DNA of 9,875 nt from Desulfobacteraceae bacterium (GTDB lineage Bacteria; Desulfobacterota; Desulfobacteria; Desulfobacterales; Desulfosalsimonadaceae), in assembly GCA_007131845.1 (NCBI GenBank), contig SLPT01000224.1, positions 1 to 9,875 on the forward strand, in the 5' to 3' direction. Below are positions 5,881-9,875 of the stretch, piece by piece; position 1 is the stretch's first letter, and each line of letters begins with the position of its first letter. Both the position numbers and the translations under genes were made by a program. The notes beneath the pieces are model-generated. The model did not search any database and was not told the origin of the DNA. It saw nothing but the letters and a program-made list of their open reading frames with translations.

Positions 5881-8800
5881 GCGGAAAATCGCTACAGTCG
5901 TCATCCTTCGACCGGGTCTGGTTTATTCTTTTCATTCTCCTTGCAGCGGCATTGCTGGCAGCCGGCATCGCGGTGGTATCCGTTCGCCAGGATGCGTCCC
6001 TGGGCGAGGCGGAATCCTATTTATTGGACCGGGCAGCAGCCATCGCAAAAGCCGTGGACGCGGAAAAAACAAAGAAGCTTTCCTTTTCCGGAAACGATAA
6101 AACCGCTCCCGCCTTTTTGCGTATAAACCGACAACTCAAGGAATATGCGGATGCAGGAGGATATCGGAAAATCCTTCTGATTGGGGGAAAAAGAAAAACG
6201 CCGGTTTTCGGTCCGGCTGCTGCCGCAGGCCGGGAAACCTTCAATCCTGCTCCTGGAAGCATCTTCCCTGTAGCCGGCGAAAACATTTTTGAGACGCTCT
6301 TCGCGCGCAAAGAAACACTTCTGATAACAGACGAAACAGAGGGGCTCGTATACGCGTTTGCGCCCGTATTCGACCCCCGAAACGGTTCTGTCCTGGCGGC
6401 AGCCGGGGTGGCAGTGGAGGAAAATCGATTTCTGGAGCCCATCAAAGCGGACCTCCGGAGTGACGCCGTTCATGCAGCAGCTCCGGTGATTATTCTCATT
6501 GCAGGGGCCGTGCTTATTTTGATCCGGAGGCGCACCGGGGATAAACCCCGCTCCATTCTGGAATATACTGAGGTCATGGTGTTTGCCGCCATAGGCATTG
6601 CACTGACCCTTGCGGCCATGACGGTTTTTAAGGAAAACGAGGAACGAAACCGGCGCGACATGTTCATTCAGGTCGCCGGGACAGAGGCCGGTCTTGTGAC
6701 GGACGCGGTGCGGGACCTTAAAAGTCACAGGCTCGAAATCCTGAGCCGCTTTTTCCTGGGATCGCGGTACGCAGACGGACGTGAATTTGACATTTTCACC
6801 GCGCCAATGGTCCGGCGAGCGGATGTATACGCCATGGCCTGGATCGAACCGGTGGCAGCCCCTGTTGCCGAACTGTTCGAAAGCCGGATACGGGTGAACG
6901 ATAAACCGGACTATCGCATCTGGCAGCGTTCCCGTGACGGTCAAACGATAGTGCCGGCAAGCGGCAGGGATATTTACTACCCCATCAAATACGCTGCCCC
7001 CCGGCCCGAGGTCGATCACATTGCCGGCTTTGACATCAGCTCGGAACCCCGGCGCCGTGAAGCTCTGGAAGAAGCCGCACGCACGGGCCTTTCCACGGCT
7101 ACCGATCCCCTCGTTTTGATCGATGGATCACCAGAGGCAAACAATGCCCCCGGCATCCTGGTGTTTGCACCGGCTGCGGATCCCATTCTGGGATATATGC
7201 GCGGTTTTTCCCTTGCGGTTTTGGACATGGACGGTTTTCTGTCGGATGCCCTGGGCCCCCGCTCTCCCCGGACCGATCGCAGCGTGACGATGCTGTATCA
7301 ACTCGGAGGCGGGGCACCGGAAGAACCGATCGCATCATTTCCCCGCAATGCCATGACCGTTGACGAAGCCTTTCGGCAAGAACCGCTCCAACAGATGAAC
7401 GGTATTAAAGAGCTGTCCTACATTCAGCCCCTGTTTGCATTCGGGAAAAGCTATGCCGTGGTTGTCCGGGCCCTGCCGGCGCATTCCGATGCCTATCCGG
7501 CCGCCATTGCCCGCAAAACCGGATTTGCGGGTGCAGCCATAACCATACTTCTCTGCGCTTTTTTCCTGCTCGTAACCCGCCGCAGGCGCACGCTTGAAAC
7601 GCTTGTGCACGAACGAACGGCGGCGCTTTCCGAGCATGCAGCGGAACTTGCTGCAATCTATGACAATGCACCGGTCATCACGGTGCTGGTCGACGAAAAC
7701 CGGCGGGTACAGAAAGTCAACTCCCTGTTTTTCGATCTGACCCGGCAAACCGAAGCCGATGTGATGAACCTGCCGGCCGGCAACGCGCTTAGATGCTTCA
7801 ACGCCCTCTCATCCCCCGACGGATGCGGAGCCGGGCCGTCCTGCGACCGGTGCGTGTTCCGGAAGACGATCCTGGACTCCCTGAATACCGGCAAGCCCCA
7901 TCACCAGGCGGAAATCGCCATGCAGATATCGGGAATCGGGCCGAACAGCCAAACGGAAATGCGGACCTTTCTCCTGTCCACCACCCAGCTTGCCATCCAC
8001 GGGGAGATCATGGTGCTGGCATCCATGCTCGATATCACCGGCCGGAAAAAAGCGGAAAACGAGTTGAAGAAACTCAATATCGAGCTGGAACAGCGCGTAT
8101 CCGACCGGACCGAGGAACTCCACCGCGCCAAGGAAGAAGCCGAAAAAGCCAACCAGGCCAAGTCCGAGTTTCTTGCCGTTATGAGCCATGAAATCCGCAC
8201 GCCCATGCAGGGCGTTATCGGAATGCTCGATGTATTGGAGCAGACCAGCCTCAGGGACAACCAGGCGGATATGGTCCACACAACCCGGGAATCGGCGCTT
8301 TCGCTTCTGACCATTATCGATGACATTCTCGATTTTTCAAAGATCGAGGCAGGCCGCCTGGAATTGGAAAATGATCCCTTCGACATCTGCCAAACGACGG
8401 AAAAAGCGGTCGGGATCGTACAGGACATGGCATGGAAAAACGCAATCGAACTGATCGTTTTCACCGAACCGTCGCTTTGCCGGAAAGTATTGGGCGACGC
8501 CGTACGCCTGCGGCAGATTCTTGTCAATCTTCTCAGCAACGCCATTAAATTTTCCAGCGGACTCGACCGGCCCGGCAGGGTGTCTCTTTCGGTTAAACCG
8601 GCACCCACGTCGGAATTTCCTCATATGACGGCGATCACCGTGGCCGACAACGGCATCGGCATGAACGATACGACGCGCACGCGACTGTTCGCCCCGTTTA
8701 CCCAGGCCAGCGCCGCCACGACCCGCCGCTACGGCGGCACCGGGCTGGGCCTTGCCATTACAAAAAACCTCGTCAGGCAAATGGGGGGGCGGATTTCCGT

Positions 8801-9875
8801 ATCGAGCCGACAAGGCGAGGGATCCGAATTCACCATCTATATCCCCTTTTCACCCGCACCGGGCGCACGTGCGGAAAAAACCGCCGCCATGGATCTGTCC
8901 GGAGTGCGCTGCATGATGATCGGGGGGGAAAAAAGCCTTGCTTCCAATCTTGCCGCCTACCTGGCATGGGAGGAAATGTCCGTCCGGCAGGCGGTGGATG
9001 TGGAGACTGCCTGCAAAATGATTGACGTGCTGCCGCCCGGCCTGTGGGTATGGGTAATTGATGCGGAATACGGCCCTGAACCGGCTGACCGGCTTCGCGA
9101 ATCGCTTTCCAGGCGGCCCGAACTCGATGTGCGCTTTGTCATGATCCGTCGCGGCCGGCGCAGAAAACCGCGAATGGAATCAAAAGACCTGGTTGCCATG
9201 GATGGCAACGCCATGCTACGAAATAATTTTCTTTTGGCGGTGGCTGCGGCAGCCAGCCGGGCCGACATTATGAAGGCTGCGAGGGATTCGAACAAACAGC
9301 CGGAGGCGGTTCATCTGCCGAGAAACGATGCAATACGCCAAGGCAGGCTGATCCTCGTGGCCGAGGATAACGAAACCAACAGAAAAGTAATTACCCAGCA
9401 GCTACGGCTTCTGGGATATGCCGCGGAGGCGGCCGCCACGGGGAGTGAAGCCGCTAAACGGTGGAAAAATGAAACCTACGGGCTTGTACTGGCGGATCTT
9501 CATATGCCGGACATGGACGGCTACCAACTGGCCGCGGCCATACGGGCCGCCGAAACCGGGAGCAAGCGCGTGCCGATCGTCGCGTTTACCGCATCCACCT
9601 TGAAAAACCAGGACGTCCGGCTGGGAGAAGCCGGCTTCGACGACTGGCTGCGCAAGCCGGCCAGACTCTCAGATATCCGAGGCATGCTGAAAAAATGGTT
9701 GCCGGAAGCGCCCCCTATGTACTCCGATGACGACCCGGCCATCGCTGAAGCGCCGCCGGACAAGCCGCCCGCAGCCCCGATTGATCTGCGGGTGCTCAAA
9801 GAGATGGTGGGGGACGCCCCGGACGTCATCGATAACTTACTGGCAGACTTCCGGAAAACCGCCCGCGAAACGTCC
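5877..9875 (+). CDS. Dual-sensor CHASE/PAS hybrid histidine kinase (3' end missing)
   Basis: This frame is open for 1333 codons to the window edge. The ATG overlaps the cyclase stop, with GGGAAGG 7 bases upstream. Order of parts: TM1 (about 15-36); a periplasmic PDC/Cache-like region (37-199); TM2 (200-216) followed by Arg-Arg-Arg; TM3 (233-251); a CHASE domain (about 269-475) with [10 protein letters not shown] and YYPIKY...[16 protein letters not shown]4 (about 549-568). Then a PAS domain (591-721) with Cys640, Cys650, Cys656 and Cys659, and a coiled coil (724-764). HisKA has [10 protein letters not shown] with His771. HATPase has Asn888, DNGIGM at 924 and GGTGLGLAI at 953. A degenerate receiver (about 1005-1125) has Gly-Gly in place of the acidic pair. 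The second receiver is complete: Glu1163/Asp1164, Asp1207, Thr1238, Lys1260. An HPt domain begins near 1302 and is cut before its His. It resembles BarA-type phosphorelay kinases in layout. The partner regulator is not visible in the window. Confidence 0.95.
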   Translation, partial: MSGKSLQSSSFDRVWFILFILLAAALLAAGIAVVSVRQDASLGEAESYLLDRAAAIAKAVDAEKTKKLSFSGNDKTAPAFLRINRQLKEYADAGGYRKILLIGGKRKTPVFGPAAAAGRETFNPAPGSIFPVAGENIFETLFARKETLLITDETEGLVYAFAPVFDPRNGSVLAAAGVAVEENRFLEPIKADLRSDAVHAAAPVIILIAGAVLILIRRRTGDKPRSILEYTEVMVFAAIGIALTLAAMTVFKENEERNRRDMFIQVAGTEAGLVTDAVRDLKSHRLEILSRFFLGSRYADGREFDIFTAPMVRRADVYAMAWIEPVAAPVAELFESRIRVNDKPDYRIWQRSRDGQTIVPASGRDIYYPIKYAAPRPEVDHIAGFDISSEPRRREALEEAARTGLSTATDPLVLIDGSPEANNAPGILVFAPAADPILGYMRGFSLAVLDMDGFLSDALGPRSPRTDRSVTMLYQLGGGAPEEPIASFPRNAMTVDEAFRQEPLQQMNGIKELSYIQPLFAFGKSYAVVVRALPAHSDAYPAAIARKTGFAGAAITILLCAFFLLVTRRRRTLETLVHERTAALSEHAAELAAIYDNAPVITVLVDENRRVQKVNSLFFDLTRQTEADVMNLPAGNALRCFNALSSPDGCGAGPSCDRCVFRKTILDSLNTGKPHHQAEIAMQISGIGPNSQTEMRTFLLSTTQLAIHGEIMVLASMLDITGRKKAENELKKLNIELEQRVSDRTEELHRAKEEAEKANQAKSEFLAVMSHEIRTPMQGVIGMLDVLEQTSLRDNQADMVHTTRESALSLLTIIDDILDFSKIEAGRLELENDPFDICQTTEKAVGIVQDMAWKNAIELIVFTEPSLCRKVLGDAVRLRQILVNLLSNAIKFSSGLDRPGRVSLSVKPAPTSEFPHMTAITVADNGIGMNDTTRTRLFAPFTQASAATTRRYGGTGLGLAITKNLVRQMGGRISVSSRQGEGSEFTIYIPFSPAPGARAEKTAAMDLSGVRCMMIGGEKSLASNLAAYLAWEEMSVRQAVDVETACKMIDVLPPGLWVWVIDAEYGPEPADRLRESLSRRPELDVRFVMIRRGRRRKPRMESKDLVAMDGNAMLRNNFLLAVAAAASRADIMKAARDSNKQPEAVHLPRNDAIRQGRLILVAEDNETNRKVITQQLRLLGYAAEAAATGSEAAKRWKNETYGLVLADLHMPDMDGYQLAAAIRAAETGSKRVPIVAFTASTLKNQDVRLGEAGFDDWLRKPARLSDIRGMLKKWLPEAPPMYSDDDPAIAEAPPDKPPAAPIDLRVLKEMVGDAPDVIDNLLADFRKTARETS

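Noticed and set aside
6021..7019. Minus-strand open frame of 332 codons opposite the kinase sensor region
   Set aside because: The plus strand encodes a continuous CHASE kinase here; the antisense frame has no domain character.

Overview
The window reads as chromosomal DNA from a free-living, moderately GC-rich anaerobe, most likely a Desulfobacterota (deltaproteobacterial, Desulfobacterales-like) bacterium. The pointers are a DUF6125-type cysteine-containing protein ending in an ECxGCPPD...WFCAW-like tail, intergenic CGATTT/CGAAAT hexamer arrays that I recall from such genomes, and a very large multi-sensor hybrid histidine kinase. The taxon is an inference; no rRNA or marker gene is present.

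Layout. (1) Bases 1-131 hold the 3' end of a plus-strand gene whose product ends in one transmembrane helix. (2) It converges, with 10 bases between the stop codons, on a minus-strand DUF6125-family gene (142-885). (3) Bases 886-1263 are a divergent non-coding region. It contains a perfect 13-bp inverted repeat and two oppositely oriented hexanucleotide arrays that together could form a long stem-loop. (4) A plus-strand SLC13/DASS-type permease with four TrkA-C-like cytosolic domains follows (1264-3633). (5) After a 141-base gap with a candidate promoter comes a tightly packed plus-strand signalling operon that runs off the window: a cobalamin-binding sensor (3775-4884), a PAS-GGDEF diguanylate cyclase (4888-5880, 3-base gap) and a giant membrane hybrid histidine kinase (5877-9875+, ATGA overlap). 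The kinase is open to the window edge.

How it may work together. The cobalamin protein carries both the base-off cobalamin ligand motif (ExHxxG) and the Wx9EH motif of the helical cap known from CarH-type adenosylcobalamin photoreceptors. It has no DNA-binding domain; its N-terminus is an unrecognised domain with a stretch dense in His and aromatic residues. Translational coupling to a diguanylate cyclase with intact active and inhibitory sites, and to a kinase with two predicted periplasmic sensors plus a four-cysteine PAS domain, suggests a module that integrates light or cobalamin status, external ligands and possibly redox into c-di-GMP and phosphorelay output. This module is the most interesting content of the window. 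The functional link is inferred from gene order and motifs only.
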